Part shown: positions 42,768-51,772 of the stretch, in pieces | Numbering within the stretch: the stretch's first letter is position 1 | Layout of the letters: the number at the start of each line of letters is the position of its first letter | Assembly (NCBI GenBank): GCA_014960805.1 | Contig: CP063163.1 | Location: 1,692,001 to 1,756,000, forward strand | Source: Cytobacillus suaedae | Lineage (GTDB): Bacteria > Bacillota > Bacilli > Bacillales > Bacillaceae_L | DNA: 64,000 nucleotides | Direction of reading: 5' to 3' | Program-made: the position numbers and the translations under genes | Notes under the pieces: generated by a model | Seen by the model: only the letters and a program-made list of their open reading frames with translations | Told to the model about the DNA's origin: nothing | The model's database searches: none

Positions 42768-43412
42768 ATGAGATGGAGAAATTATGGGTTATGGGCTTCA
42801 ATCGCCTCTCTTTTATATATGTTTTTACGGGACATGGGATTACAAATTGACTTAACGCACTGGGAAACGTATGTTAATGGTATTTTAGGAATCCTTGTAG
42901 CACTTGGTATTATTTCAAATCCAGAGGCAAGTAAAGGGTACTTTCCTATCAAAAAAAATGTAACTGGTCAAACGGGTCAACAGATGGCACAAAATGTACA
43001 AAATCAATTTGTTCAAAATGAAATGACCAACAAAAATCAGCAAATGCCTACCAATGAACCTAGCATTCAAAATTCTGCTTCATATGGAATACCTATGACT
43101 TCTGAAAACAATGGTGGAGTAAATACAGCAAACCAACAACCTCAAGTACAAACCAATGCAACAGCTCAACAAGGCCAGATGCAACAAAACCCAATGAACC
43201 AGCAAGGTCAGATCCAACAAAACCCAATAAACCAACAAGGCCAAATGCAACAAACAATAAACCAAATAGACCAAATGCAACCCAATAATATGAACCAACA
43301 GGAAAATATGCAGCAAACTCAAACAAATCCTCAGACAAATAATCAACCTAGAGAAGAAGTTAAAGCACCGCCAATTGAACAAATAGGTGCTGAGCATAAC
43401 GAGAGATGGTAA
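42768..43412 (+). CDS. Holin-like membrane protein with Gln/Asn-rich tail
   Basis: 214 aa. Residues 1-58 hold two short hydrophobic helices ending in GILGILVALGIISNPEASKG, close to the phi-LC3/LLH holin pattern (GILVxLGIIxDPTT). Residues about 65-195 are Gln/Asn/Met-rich, with tandem NQQGQMQQNP-type decapeptides. The combination of a holin-like anchor and a low-complexity, prion-like tail is not one I can name. No lysin gene nearby, so phage lysis is not suggested. TTAAGGGTGG ribosome site. Confidence 0.7.
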   Translation: MRWRNYGLWASIASLLYMFLRDMGLQIDLTHWETYVNGILGILVALGIISNPEASKGYFPIKKNVTGQTGQQMAQNVQNQFVQNEMTNKNQQMPTNEPSIQNSASYGIPMTSENNGGVNTANQQPQVQTNATAQQGQMQQNPMNQQGQIQQNPINQQGQMQQTINQIDQMQPNNMNQQENMQQTQTNPQTNNQPREEVKAPPIEQIGAEHNERW

Positions 43413-43419
43413 ATACAGA

Positions 43420-43450
43420 AGGTAGTTAGCTTAAAACTAACTACCTTTTT
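43420..43450 (+). terminator. Terminator
   Basis: AGGTAGTTAG pairs with CTAACTACCT, followed by a T-run. Confidence 0.85.
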
Positions 43451-43545
43451 TACGATTGTTATTAAAAGTATTTAAAACAAAATTGGAGATATTCTTTAAT
43501 TCTTGATAGAATAGTAGAGAATATAGTTTTACTGGAGGACCTATC

Positions 43546-43956
43546 ATGTCTGCTATTGATAACTTAGTTACAGAATATAACGATGTACTTATAAATATAT
43601 ATCAGTTTAACGAAGATTTACAAAATGACGAAGAGGTTGCTGCTTTCTTAAGTCAGTTTAAGCACTGGTATTACATTCCAGATTTAAATATGTTTGGACC
43701 AAGTAAATACATTGGCTATAAAAACATGAACTCGATTGTTTTTAATCAAGGAATACAAAAGTCTGAGGTTGAGACTGGTAAAGTTCTAAAAGAATGGTTT
43801 TACCCTCTTGAACCGAATACGAATGAGGATTTAGTTTTACGTACAGAATTAGCTAGTTTATTAGAACAAGCTGATAAAAAATTGCGTGCAAATGCCATCA
43901 TTCACGTCCCAAAAAGTGTATTATTTTTAATGCTCGAGCCTAAATCAGTAGGATAA
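43546..43956 (+). CDS. Hypothetical soluble protein
   Basis: 136 aa, soluble, with no signal peptide. Contains a basic/aromatic motif WYYIPDLNMFGPSKYIGYKNM (about 43-63). It has a good ribosome site (GGAGG) and ends well before a riboswitch leader. I recognise no family; such motifs occur in GIY/YIG-like or helicase-associated proteins, but there is no other support. Confidence 0.68.
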   Translation: MSAIDNLVTEYNDVLINIYQFNEDLQNDEEVAAFLSQFKHWYYIPDLNMFGPSKYIGYKNMNSIVFNQGIQKSEVETGKVLKEWFYPLEPNTNEDLVLRTELASLLEQADKKLRANAIIHVPKSVLFLMLEPKSVG

Positions 43957-44050
43957 GTTTGTACTAATTATAGAAATATTTAAAAAACGGTATTTTGACT
44001 TTTTTTATGTTACAATAGCTTCACTTGAATATAAAACCCGCTTTTGCGGT

Positions 44051-44120
44051 AGAGGTTATTAGCTACCCTCTCAAAAAAACTAAGAGGAAACAGTACTCTT
44101 TTTGGTGTACTGTTTTCTTT
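44051..44120 (+). ncRNA. preQ1-I riboswitch and terminator
   Basis: AGAGGTTATTAGCTACCCTC and the A-rich CAAAAAAACTAA tail (44051-44082) fit the preQ1-I class aptamer: a P1 stem AGAGG/CCTCT with a loop that pairs with the tail. A terminator follows, AAACAGTAC (44088-44096) with GTACTGTTT (44107-44115), then TCTTT. PreQ1 should end transcription before the transporter gene. Confidence 0.9.
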
Positions 44121-44137
44121 ATTTGGAGGAAAGAAAG

Positions 44138-44680
44138 ATGAGAATTTTATTTTATTTATTGTCAATTGTTGCTGCTAACGTAGTAACAGCAAAATTTGCC
44201 CCAATGCAGGTAGGTGTTTTCTTAGTACCAATGGGAACATTCTTAATTGGTGCAACTTTTATTTTCAGGGATCTAGTTCAAAATAAATATGGGCGAAAAA
44301 AGACCTATATGTTAATTGGATTAGCTCTACTTATGTCAGCACTTGTTTCTAACTTCTTAGGTGACACACTACTGATTGTTGTTGCATCAGCCTTAGCATT
44401 TTTAGTCGCAGAAACAACGGATACTGAAATATATACAAGATTAAAATTACCAATGGCCTGGAGAGTGTTTTATAGCGGTTTTGTTGGTGGTTTCCTAGAT
44501 TCAGTGATTTTTGTTGTGATAGGATTAAGCCCAATCGGGGCAGGATTCCTAACATGGGAAATGGTCATTTTTGCAATCCTAGGTCAAGTAATCTTTAAAA
44601 CGATCATTCAAGCAATTGGTGCACTTGTGTTAAATCAAATTCACACAAAGTTTGATAAACAAGAACCACTAATTAGCTAA
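44138..44680 (+). CDS. VUT-family queuosine-precursor transporter (YhhQ-like)
   Basis: 180 aa from the ATG at 44138 (TTTGGAGG site); an upstream extension overlaps the riboswitch terminator. Six membrane segments; the motif VAANVVTAKFAPMQVGVFLVPMGTFLIGATFIFRDL (about 8-43) is that of the QPT/VUT family, whose members import preQ0/preQ1 or queuine for tRNA queuosine. Control by a preQ1 riboswitch strongly supports this role. Monocistronic; terminator at 44685. Confidence 0.93.
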   Translation: MRILFYLLSIVAANVVTAKFAPMQVGVFLVPMGTFLIGATFIFRDLVQNKYGRKKTYMLIGLALLMSALVSNFLGDTLLIVVASALAFLVAETTDTEIYTRLKLPMAWRVFYSGFVGGFLDSVIFVVIGLSPIGAGFLTWEMVIFAILGQVIFKTIIQAIGALVLNQIHTKFDKQEPLIS

Positions 44681-44684
44681 CTAG

Positions 44685-44714
44685 AAAATCCTCCGATTTC
44701 GGGGGATTTTTTTT
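44685..44714 (+). terminator. Terminator of the transporter gene
   Basis: AAAATCCTCCG pairs with CGGGGGATTTT, followed by a T-run. Confidence 0.87.
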
Positions 44715-44778
44715 GTGAAGTGAAACTTATCTCACTGCATTTGCGTAAATAACATATCAAGTAAAGGAAGGGATTATC

Positions 44779-45285
44779 ATGTTCTTAGAAAACAAGCGTC
44801 CAAAACTCAACTTAAAAACAACACCGTTAGAATACTTATTAAACGGCATTTCCTTATGTTTAATCATTTTGTGTGCAACTTATTTACTATCTGAATGGAG
44901 CAGTTTACCCAATCAAGTGCCAATGCATTTTAATGGAGTTGGAAAGGCTGACGGATGGGGAAGTAAATGGACAGTTTGGATACTCCTTCTAATCGGAAGT
45001 CTATTGTGGGTAGGGATGTTAATCTTATCGCACTATCCACACGTATTTAATTTTCTAATAGAAATTACAGACGAAAACGCTGAGTTTCAATATAAAAATG
45101 CTCGATTAATGTTAACTATAGTTAATACAATTATCATCGTAGATTTTGCATATAGCAGTTATCAAATTGTTCAAGTAGCGAAAGGGCTTTCGAATGGATT
45201 AGGCACATGGAGTATGTTAATATTTATACTGATTCTATTGGGAACGATTTTTATCTTTATGTTTCGATCTCTACGAACAAAATAA
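44779..45285 (+). CDS. DUF1648-domain membrane protein
   Basis: 168 aa with four spans. The DUF1648 signature is LPNQVPMHFNGVGKADGWGSK (about 48-68). Members include SdpI-like immunity and sporulation-related proteins, mostly uncharacterised. ATG with AAGGAAGGG site. Single gene ending at a shared terminator with the convergent IseA-like gene. Confidence 0.8.
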   Translation: MFLENKRPKLNLKTTPLEYLLNGISLCLIILCATYLLSEWSSLPNQVPMHFNGVGKADGWGSKWTVWILLLIGSLLWVGMLILSHYPHVFNFLIEITDENAEFQYKNARLMLTIVNTIIIVDFAYSSYQIVQVAKGLSNGLGTWSMLIFILILLGTIFIFMFRSLRTK

Positions 45286-45315
45286 AAAGCTTGAGAATTT
45301 AACACTCAAGCTTTT
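45285..45315. terminator. Bidirectional terminator
   Basis: AAAAGCTTGAG pairs with CTCAAGCTTTT between convergent genes. Confidence 0.85.
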
Positions 45316-45322
45316 AATATGA

Positions 45323-46237
45323 CTATTCTTCTATTAAATGTTGCCCAGTACCAATACTCTCAATCTTAAATTCCATCTCATTTGTTTGTTGAATTAAGAA
45401 GAATAATTGATTGTCGCCAGTCGTTAAAGAGCCCTTATATCCGTTCTCTAGTTCAACGTTAAATGTAGCTTTGTATTCAACCTGGTATTCACTTCTACCC
45501 ACCTCTATTAATTCTCTCACTTCAATTTTCTTAATACCTTCCTTTAAAGAATCCACATTAAAAATAGATGGATCAATCAATTGTTCTTTAGAATGGGCAG
45601 AATCATCTAGTAAGTAGTTAAAGAATATAAAGGTTGGATTTATATTAAACGGAATATCCAAATCTAAATAAGGCTCTTTGTCAATTCTCCAACCTACTTT
45701 TCCAACATATTTCATTTCCACGATGTACATTACTTTCTGTTCTGTTTCGGCTACAGGAACAATAACACGATAGAATCTTCTATTTTTCTCAGTCTTAACA
45801 TATTCTGTGTTGGCCTTTTCCCATTGAAGTAATGACCCACCGTCTGCTTCTATTTGTGCCATTTTACCTTTATATTCTACAATTCCTGAGTCCACAATAA
45901 ACTGTTCAGCTGCTTTATGTGTTAAGGTACGTTTTAAGTATTTCATTAATTCTTTTTTTGTATCGATATCAGAAGCTAAATAACGGTAATACTTGTCTTT
46001 ATACATAAATGATTTGTACTCACCTTCTGTATAATTTCCTCCTGATTGCACATAGGACATTGTTTCAGCAAGCTTACTAGTTAGGGAAATCACTAACTTC
46101 GAAGAAATTGCTTTTTTTACACCTATTACTGAGACTGTTTTATTTTCATTAACATGCACAGCCTGGGTGCCTTGAGAAAATGGTGTTACTAATAATCCGA
46201 TTGTTAGTCCTGTAATCATAAGCTTTTTTATATTCAT
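45323..46237 (-). CDS. IseA-like (DL-endopeptidase inhibitor family) exported protein
   Basis: 304 aa from the ATG at 46237 (GGAGG, 7 nt). Signal peptide about 1-26. Residues 50-185 match the IseA/YoeB pattern (SYVQSGGNYTEGEYKSFMYKDKYYRYLASDIDTKKELMKYL): the family inhibits cell-wall DL-endopeptidases. B. subtilis IseA is about 180 aa; this protein is longer by a C-terminal domain of some 110 residues I do not recognise. Likely to moderate cell-wall turnover under stress. Confidence 0.78.
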   Translation of the reverse strand: MNIKKLMITGLTIGLLVTPFSQGTQAVHVNENKTVSVIGVKKAISSKLVISLTSKLAETMSYVQSGGNYTEGEYKSFMYKDKYYRYLASDIDTKKELMKYLKRTLTHKAAEQFIVDSGIVEYKGKMAQIEADGGSLLQWEKANTEYVKTEKNRRFYRVIVPVAETEQKVMYIVEMKYVGKVGWRIDKEPYLDLDIPFNINPTFIFFNYLLDDSAHSKEQLIDPSIFNVDSLKEGIKKIEVRELIEVGRSEYQVEYKATFNVELENGYKGSLTTGDNQLFFLIQQTNEMEFKIESIGTGQHLIEE

Positions 46238-46457
46238 TGTTTTTTCCTCCAAATGGTTGATGAATTATTTATAATGTGATTTTATAAAAAAGGGAAAGGT
46301 TAAAAGTTACAAAAAGTTTAAGAAAAGGTAGAAGTTTAATTACAGTTAATTTAGAAGATGAATAAGCTATGAGTAGTTTCATTGAAGGTTCAACATAGGA
46401 GCTTTTAAAGCAAGTTTATGTAATTTACAGTCAGGATAGGGTATAGTTAAGAAATAG

Positions 46458-47225
<768 letters not shown>

Positions 47226-47246
47226 TAGGCAGTTGGGAAAATGATA

Positions 47247-47282
47247 AGAACAGAAAATCCTAAGGTTTTCTGTTCTTTTTTA
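47247..47282. terminator. Terminator, bidirectional
   Basis: AAGAACAGAAAA and TTTTCTGTTCTT form a perfect 12-bp stem. It overlaps the 3' end of the leftward protease gene. Confidence 0.85.
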
Positions 47283-48045
47283 TTTCCTTTTTCTTGTTAA
47301 AATAAGGTGCGAAAACTGCATGTAAAAGTATATCTGCACAAAAGTGTGTAAACATGGCTATTTCAATTCCATATTTCCAAAACAAATAGCCGAAAATAAT
47401 ACCAGGGATAAAATTTAGGGTTATAGTTCTTCCAATCACTAGTGGAGATTTTCCAAACAAACCAATCGCTGCAGGTAAATGTAATAATCCAAAAAGTAAA
47501 GCAGCAACAATAATCCCAATCCAATAAGCTGACGTTTCAAATCCCAATCTAGTTGATAAGAAGACAATAAGAGACATAAAGAAAAGACGGGTGATGATTT
47601 CTTCAGATAATCCTCCGTAAAAAGAAGCGGTGATTGCTTGTTTTCTAGAAGGTATTTTCACTTTTGATGAATCTATGTTTTTCATAAATAGTAAATCTAA
47701 TCTAACGATGAACAATACTGTTAAAATGGCGATTACTACACTCCAAAATAGCGTAGAAGGGAGTGGATAAGGAATGGGGGTTCCTTCGAGTAGAAAATTA
47801 ATTATTGGCCAATCAAGTCCTACTATTGGAGCAATCTTTACACCGAAAAATGCTGCTATCCCGATTAATATCCCAGTTTGAAAAAAGCTAATTAGCTTTA
47901 ATATAGGAAGTGGTGGAATTTTCTTTGTTGGATAATTCCTTCTATCTTCATCAATTTTCTCCTTCATCATGGAAAATTGATAAGGGAGTACGGCAAATGC
48001 TCCGATTAAACCTAATCCTAAAAAAAGTATAAACTCTGTCATCAT
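47260..48045 (-). CDS. CPBP-family intramembrane metalloprotease
   Basis: 261 aa with seven or eight membrane segments. The CPBP (Abi/CAAX-protease-like) motifs are GLSEEIITRLFF (about 150-161, EExxxR), FGLLHLP (about 190-196) and THFCADIL (about 238-245). Members process prenylated-type or bacteriocin-related substrates; target unknown here. Starts at AAAGGTG site. Convergent with map. Confidence 0.83.
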   Translation of the reverse strand: MMTEFILFLGLGLIGAFAVLPYQFSMMKEKIDEDRRNYPTKKIPPLPILKLISFFQTGILIGIAAFFGVKIAPIVGLDWPIINFLLEGTPIPYPLPSTLFWSVVIAILTVLFIVRLDLLFMKNIDSSKVKIPSRKQAITASFYGGLSEEIITRLFFMSLIVFLSTRLGFETSAYWIGIIVAALLFGLLHLPAAIGLFGKSPLVIGRTITLNFIPGIIFGYLFWKYGIEIAMFTHFCADILLHAVFAPYFNKKKEIKKNRKP

Positions 48046-48187
48046 TAATCACCTTTCGTATCATAGTTGTTTTAACCACAGATAATACGAATAGATGTAT
48101 TAAAAAGTTCAGTAGGTATTAAAAAAACAAAGAACTCTGTTTAAAAAAACAGAGTTCTTATATCAAACTAAAATATATTTAGTTAAA

Positions 48188-48274
48188 TTACATCCAAGAT
48201 GCGCCAACGATGATCAACAAGATGAATAGCACTACGATAAGTGCGAATCCACCACCATAACCAACTCCACTCAT
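48188..48274 (-). CDS. YjcZ-family sporulation microprotein, copy 1
   Basis: 28 aa: MSGVGYGGGFALIVVLF then a hydrophobic helix ending GASWM. This Gly-rich head plus single membrane helix is the YjcZ/SscA sporulation family found in spores. GGAGGTG ribosome site. First downstream member of a five-copy tandem array with a repeat period of about 275 bp; each copy has its own hairpin terminator (here 48131-48158). An upstream CATAgtaTA with a spaced AC suggests a sigma-K/E-type promoter. Confidence 0.85.
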   Translation of the reverse strand: MSGVGYGGGFALIVVLFILLIIVGASWM

Positions 48275-48462
48275 CAAAATAACACCTCCATATGTGTTAC
48301 TTACTATATACTATGGAGTGAAGGGTTGTTTCGTAAGGGATAAACGCCCAGTTTTTTCATGAATATGATTTATTACAATAATATTAGTTATGCAACGTAA
48401 AAGAGCCCTGTTCTAACTAAGAACAGGGCTCTTGCTATATCAACTAATTAAATTTAGTTAAA

Positions 48463-48549
48463 TTACATCCAAGATGCGCCAACGATGATCAACAAGATGA
48501 ATAGCACTACGATAAGTGCGAATCCACCACCATAACCAACTCCACTCAT
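48463..48549 (-). CDS. YjcZ-family sporulation microprotein, copy 2
   Basis: 28 aa, identical in sequence to copy 1. Terminator AAGAGCCCTGTTC / GAACAGGGCTCTT at 48401-48433. Upstream 150 bp nearly identical to copy 1, including ribosome site and CATAGTATA. Confidence 0.85.
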   Translation of the reverse strand: MSGVGYGGGFALIVVLFILLIIVGASWM

Positions 48550-48739
48550 CAAAATAACACCTCCATTTGTGTTACTTACTATATACTATGGAGTGAAGGG
48601 TTGTTTCGTAAGGGTTAAATGCCCAGTTTTTCTTGAAAATGATTTATCGCAATAATATTAACCATACAACGTGAAAGAACCCTGTTCATAACTTAAGAAC
48701 AGGGCTCTTGCTATATCGAACTAATTTTATTTAGTTAAA

Positions 48740-48826
48740 TTACATCCAAGATGCGCCAACAATGATTAACAAGATGAATAGCACAACGATTAGTGCGAAT
48801 CCACCGCCATAACCAACTCCACTCAT
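48740..48826 (-). CDS. YjcZ-family sporulation microprotein, copy 3
   Basis: 28 aa: same protein, with synonymous changes only (for example CCGCCA/TTAGAA at the start codon region and CAACAATGATTAAC). Terminator at about 48675-48709. Confidence 0.85.
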   Translation of the reverse strand: MSGVGYGGGFALIVVLFILLIIVGASWM

Positions 48827-49015
48827 TAGAATAACACCTCCATCTGTGTTACTTACTATATACTATGGAGAGAAGGGTTGTTTCGTAAGGGATAAATGCC
48901 CAGTTTTTCTTGAAAATGATTTATCGCAATAATATTAGCCATACAACGTAAAAGAACCCTGTTCTTAACTTAAGAACAGGGCTCTTGCTATATGAACTAA
49001 TTAATTTTAGTTAAA

Positions 49016-49102
49016 TTACATCCAAGATGCGCCAATAATGATTAACAAGATGAATAGCACAACGATTAGTGGGAATCCACCGCCATAACCAACTCCACTC
49101 AT
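49016..49102 (-). CDS. YjcZ-family sporulation microprotein, copy 4
   Basis: 28 aa. Differs from the other copies by an Ala11-to-Pro change (GGFPLIVV) at the start of the membrane helix and by Val-to-Ile late in the helix. Terminator at about 48952-48985. A proline there might weaken the helix. Confidence 0.8.
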   Translation of the reverse strand: MSGVGYGGGFPLIVVLFILLIIIGASWM

Positions 49103-49286
49103 TAGAATAACACCTCCATTTGTGTTACTTACTATATATTATGGAATGAAGGGTTGTTTCGTAAGGGATAAACGCCCAGTTCCTTTGGAATATAGTTTAT
49201 TAGAATAATACTAAACATAAAGGAGCCCTATTCTTAGTTGAAATTAGGGCTCCTGCTCTATCGAACTAATTAAATTTTAGTTAAAT

Positions 49287-49373
49287 TTACATCCAAGATG
49301 CGCCAACAATGATTAACAAGATGAATAGCACAACGATTAGTGCGAATCCACCGCTATAACCAACTCCACTCTT
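49287..49373 (-). pseudogene. YjcZ-family copy 5, start codon lost
   Basis: The position of the ATG in the other copies is AAG (49371-49373), and Gly8 is Ser (GYSGGF). The rest of the frame is intact. A CTG immediately before AAG is 5 nt beyond GGAGGTG, so very weak initiation is conceivable. As the outermost copy it looks like a decaying duplicate. Confidence 0.75.
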
Positions 49374-49585
49374 CAGAATAACACCTCCATATGTGTTATT
49401 TACTATATAATATGGAGAAAGCCTGAGTTTTGTAAGGGATAGATGCCTATATTTCTAGAATAATATCTCAAATTTTGCCCATAATGGAAACCTAGGGGCG
49501 AATTAATGCCATAAGACAAAATATGTTGTAATAAATATGTATTATATAGGCACTTTTCGAAAAGCTTATTGCTTTAAGAGTGGAT

Positions 49586-49705
49586 TGGAGCGGAAGGCAC
49601 TTGACTCCTGCGGGAAGTAGAGGAAAGGTCGAGACCCCACAGGCGCTTGCGCCGAGGAGGCTCGACTTCCTCCCCGCGGAAAGCAAGTGCCTGTAGCGCA
49701 AAGGA
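49586..49705. repeat. GC-rich interspersed repeat element, copy B
   Basis: Reverse orientation relative to copy A: begins GGAAGGCACTTGACTCCTGC and ends CCCCGCGGAAAGCAAGTGCC. The interior carries GAGGAAAGGTCGAGACCCC and an internal hairpin AGGCGCTTGCGCC. It occupies most of the gene-poor gap 49374-49799. Nothing protein-like. Confidence 0.88.
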
Positions 49706-49799
49706 ACGGTCAGGGTTCGATGTGAAAACAAGATTTTTTAGGAAAAGAGCCATTATATATGAAAAATGTCCCTTACTATTTTAGAAAGTTGGGCTACTA

Positions 49800-50285
49800 T
49801 TGAAGGAAAAAAAGAGAAGTAAACTTACACTCATTTCTATTTTTAGTTGTATATATATTTGCCTATCATTGATAACCATCCTTTTAATTGATTCCTTTAG
49901 TTTCTATCCAAATGGTTATCATTCCACACTAAGTGACGATGTATTAATTGTGACGGAAACCAACTTTATAGGAATGGAAAAGGAGCAGCATTTGTTTCGT
50001 ATAACCGATGATAATGTTAAATCGTTATGGTTATTGCAGTATAAAGTGTATGAAATCCGAAATGCTTGGGTCATTACTCTTTTATTTTTTGCTTTTTTAC
50101 TTACATTTCCTGTATCTGGCATAGTGGGTAGATATATAACTTATTTAAATCCATTTACACGTTTAATTAGACCTCAGTGGGTACGATTTTATGTTATTAT
50201 TTCTTTGGGGATTGTTGCAGTTAATATAGTGGAATATCCGCAATTGCTCAGAGAGATGGAAGATCTGATCCGTTCTCTTTCTTAA
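49800..50285 (+). CDS. Polytopic membrane protein of unknown function
   Basis: 161 aa with an N-terminal span (about 9-30), a loop of about 60 residues, and two or three C-terminal spans (about 88-108 and 128-146). The TTG start has no clear ribosome site, so the N-terminus is uncertain. It ends 2 bp before the kinase-like gene region and may be co-transcribed. Family not recognised. Confidence 0.6.
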   Translation: MKEKKRSKLTLISIFSCIYICLSLITILLIDSFSFYPNGYHSTLSDDVLIVTETNFIGMEKEQHLFRITDDNVKSLWLLQYKVYEIRNAWVITLLFFAFLLTFPVSGIVGRYITYLNPFTRLIRPQWVRFYVIISLGIVAVNIVEYPQLLREMEDLIRSLS

Positions 50286-50319
50286 AATGTACCCAAATTA
50301 TATAAAGGGTAGTGGTCAT

Positions 50320-51006
50320 ATGGAGGACAGGTGGAAGGCTGTTGATGAGGATTTACGTAAAATTAAAATCACTTCAACGAAAAATAATGAACTTGTTACA
50401 ATCGGACAGTTTAGTCAAAACCTAGAATGTATTGGGGTAGGTACAGATGCAGCAGTATTCAAGCTGCGCCATGAACCAACTTTAGCTTTTAAGGTGTATG
50501 CAGAAGATAAATTAAGTAAGTTGGAAACAGAGTTTCTAGTGTATCAGAAGTTGGGGAAATCAGAATGGTTTCCAGCTTTATTCGGTAGAGGCCATAATTA
50601 TCTAGTTATAAGCTATGAAGAGGGCATGACTTTATATGATTGTCTTCGCACTGGTTCCCATATCCCTAAACAAGTGTTAATGGATGTTGAGGAAGCAAGA
50701 AATGAATGCTTAAGAAAAGGATTAAATCCAAGGGACATTCATTTAAAAAACATTTTACTTCAAAAAGGAAGAGCAAAGCTCCTTGACGTTTCAGAATATA
50801 TGTATCCCGGAAACGATTATCGATGGAATTATTTAAAACAAGGGTATGAAGAGTACTATGGTTTAATTGACGGAAAAAAGATTCCATTATGGATCATTGA
50901 ATCAGTTCGCTTATTATACCAACAGTCAGCAGACCAATCTTTTGATTTTAAAGAATTCACTACAAAACTAGTCAATAAATTTAAGAACTTTTTAAGTGTT
51001 AAGTAA
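50320..51006 (+). CDS. Protein-kinase-like protein (YrzF-like)
   Basis: 228 aa from the ATG at 50320 (AAAGGGTAGTGG site). Kinase-fold motifs are visible: a Gly-containing loop GVGTDAAVFKL with AFKVY (Lys of motif VAIK), the catalytic loop NPRDIHLKNILL (D and N) and KLLDVSEY (DFG-like Asp). It resembles B. subtilis YrzF-type truncated Ser/Thr kinases. Cytosolic; substrates unknown. Confidence 0.78.
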   Translation: MEDRWKAVDEDLRKIKITSTKNNELVTIGQFSQNLECIGVGTDAAVFKLRHEPTLAFKVYAEDKLSKLETEFLVYQKLGKSEWFPALFGRGHNYLVISYEEGMTLYDCLRTGSHIPKQVLMDVEEARNECLRKGLNPRDIHLKNILLQKGRAKLLDVSEYMYPGNDYRWNYLKQGYEEYYGLIDGKKIPLWIIESVRLLYQQSADQSFDFKEFTTKLVNKFKNFLSVK

Positions 51007-51038
51007 GTCCCCTGTGTGCTTTGCTCGCAGGGTTATTT

Positions 51039-51761
51039 TTAATGCAAAATATCTGGAGGGGAACTGGTCGTATTGTTCACCACTGAATAAGTGAGTTCGT
51101 GTTTCTCGTTAACCGAAGCAAAGAAAACATCATTTCGACTCAGATCATGTTTTGAAAGCTCACCTAGAACCCAAGACTCATCCAATCCTAATTGAGTTAA
51201 AATGTTAGTATATATTTTTCCCTCGACAATGATGGGATAGGAGACACCTACTTTACTTTTATAAATATTAAGATCTTCTAAGGTAGGGGTTAATTTAGTG
51301 GTTTTTTTCAATACGGTTAGTTTACCATTAGCCTCAATGATCCCAAGATCGACTTCACTTAGATCAAAAACATCTTTTTCACGTAACATCTGTAAAATAT
51401 TATCTAAAGAATAACGAATCTTCTTCATTGCTCCCATTATGAATTCCCCATTGCGTATCACGATGGTTGGTTCAAAGGTTATTAGCCTTCCAAACCAACG
51501 TCTTTTAATCGACCAGCTCGTAAACATACGCTGTAAGAGTGCAACGCCCAAAACAGCAAAGGCTGTGTGTAAATGTTCAATCTTTGGATCCGCAATATCA
51601 GCACCAACGATCGAGCCTAAGGTCAAAATGATAAGAAAGTCAAAGACAGGTAGTTCCCCGATAGAACGCTTTCCCATAATTAATGTTGAAAACAAAAGTA
51701 ATGGAAAAATGGTGAAGATTCGACCATAAATAATTATTATTTCTTTCATGGTTTCTGCCAT
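51039..51761 (-). CDS. DUF421-family membrane protein (YetF/YrbG-like)
   Basis: 240 aa: three N-terminal spans (about 10-85) with the family motif GKRSIGELPVFDFLIILTLGSIVGADIADP, and a C-terminal cytosolic domain with two beta-rich DUF421 units. Bacillus members (YdfS, YetF) are found in spore membranes. AGGAGG site. It is 11 bp downstream of VanW-like gene's end and probably a second gene of that transcript. Confidence 0.85.
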   Translation of the reverse strand: MAETMKEIIIIYGRIFTIFPLLLFSTLIMGKRSIGELPVFDFLIILTLGSIVGADIADPKIEHLHTAFAVLGVALLQRMFTSWSIKRRWFGRLITFEPTIVIRNGEFIMGAMKKIRYSLDNILQMLREKDVFDLSEVDLGIIEANGKLTVLKKTTKLTPTLEDLNIYKSKVGVSYPIIVEGKIYTNILTQLGLDESWVLGELSKHDLSRNDVFFASVNEKHELTYSVVNNTTSSPPDILH

Positions 51762-51772
51762 TTCCTTTCCTC

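Larger units (their letters stand above)
48131..49400. repeat. Five-copy tandem repeat of about 275 bp carrying yjcZ genes
   Basis: Gene-to-gene spacing is 275, 277, 276 and 271 bp. Each unit holds ribosome site, 87-bp gene, spacer with ACGAAACAACCCTTCA upstream segment and hairpin terminator. Similarity is high across non-coding parts, indicating recent unequal duplication. Confidence 0.9.
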
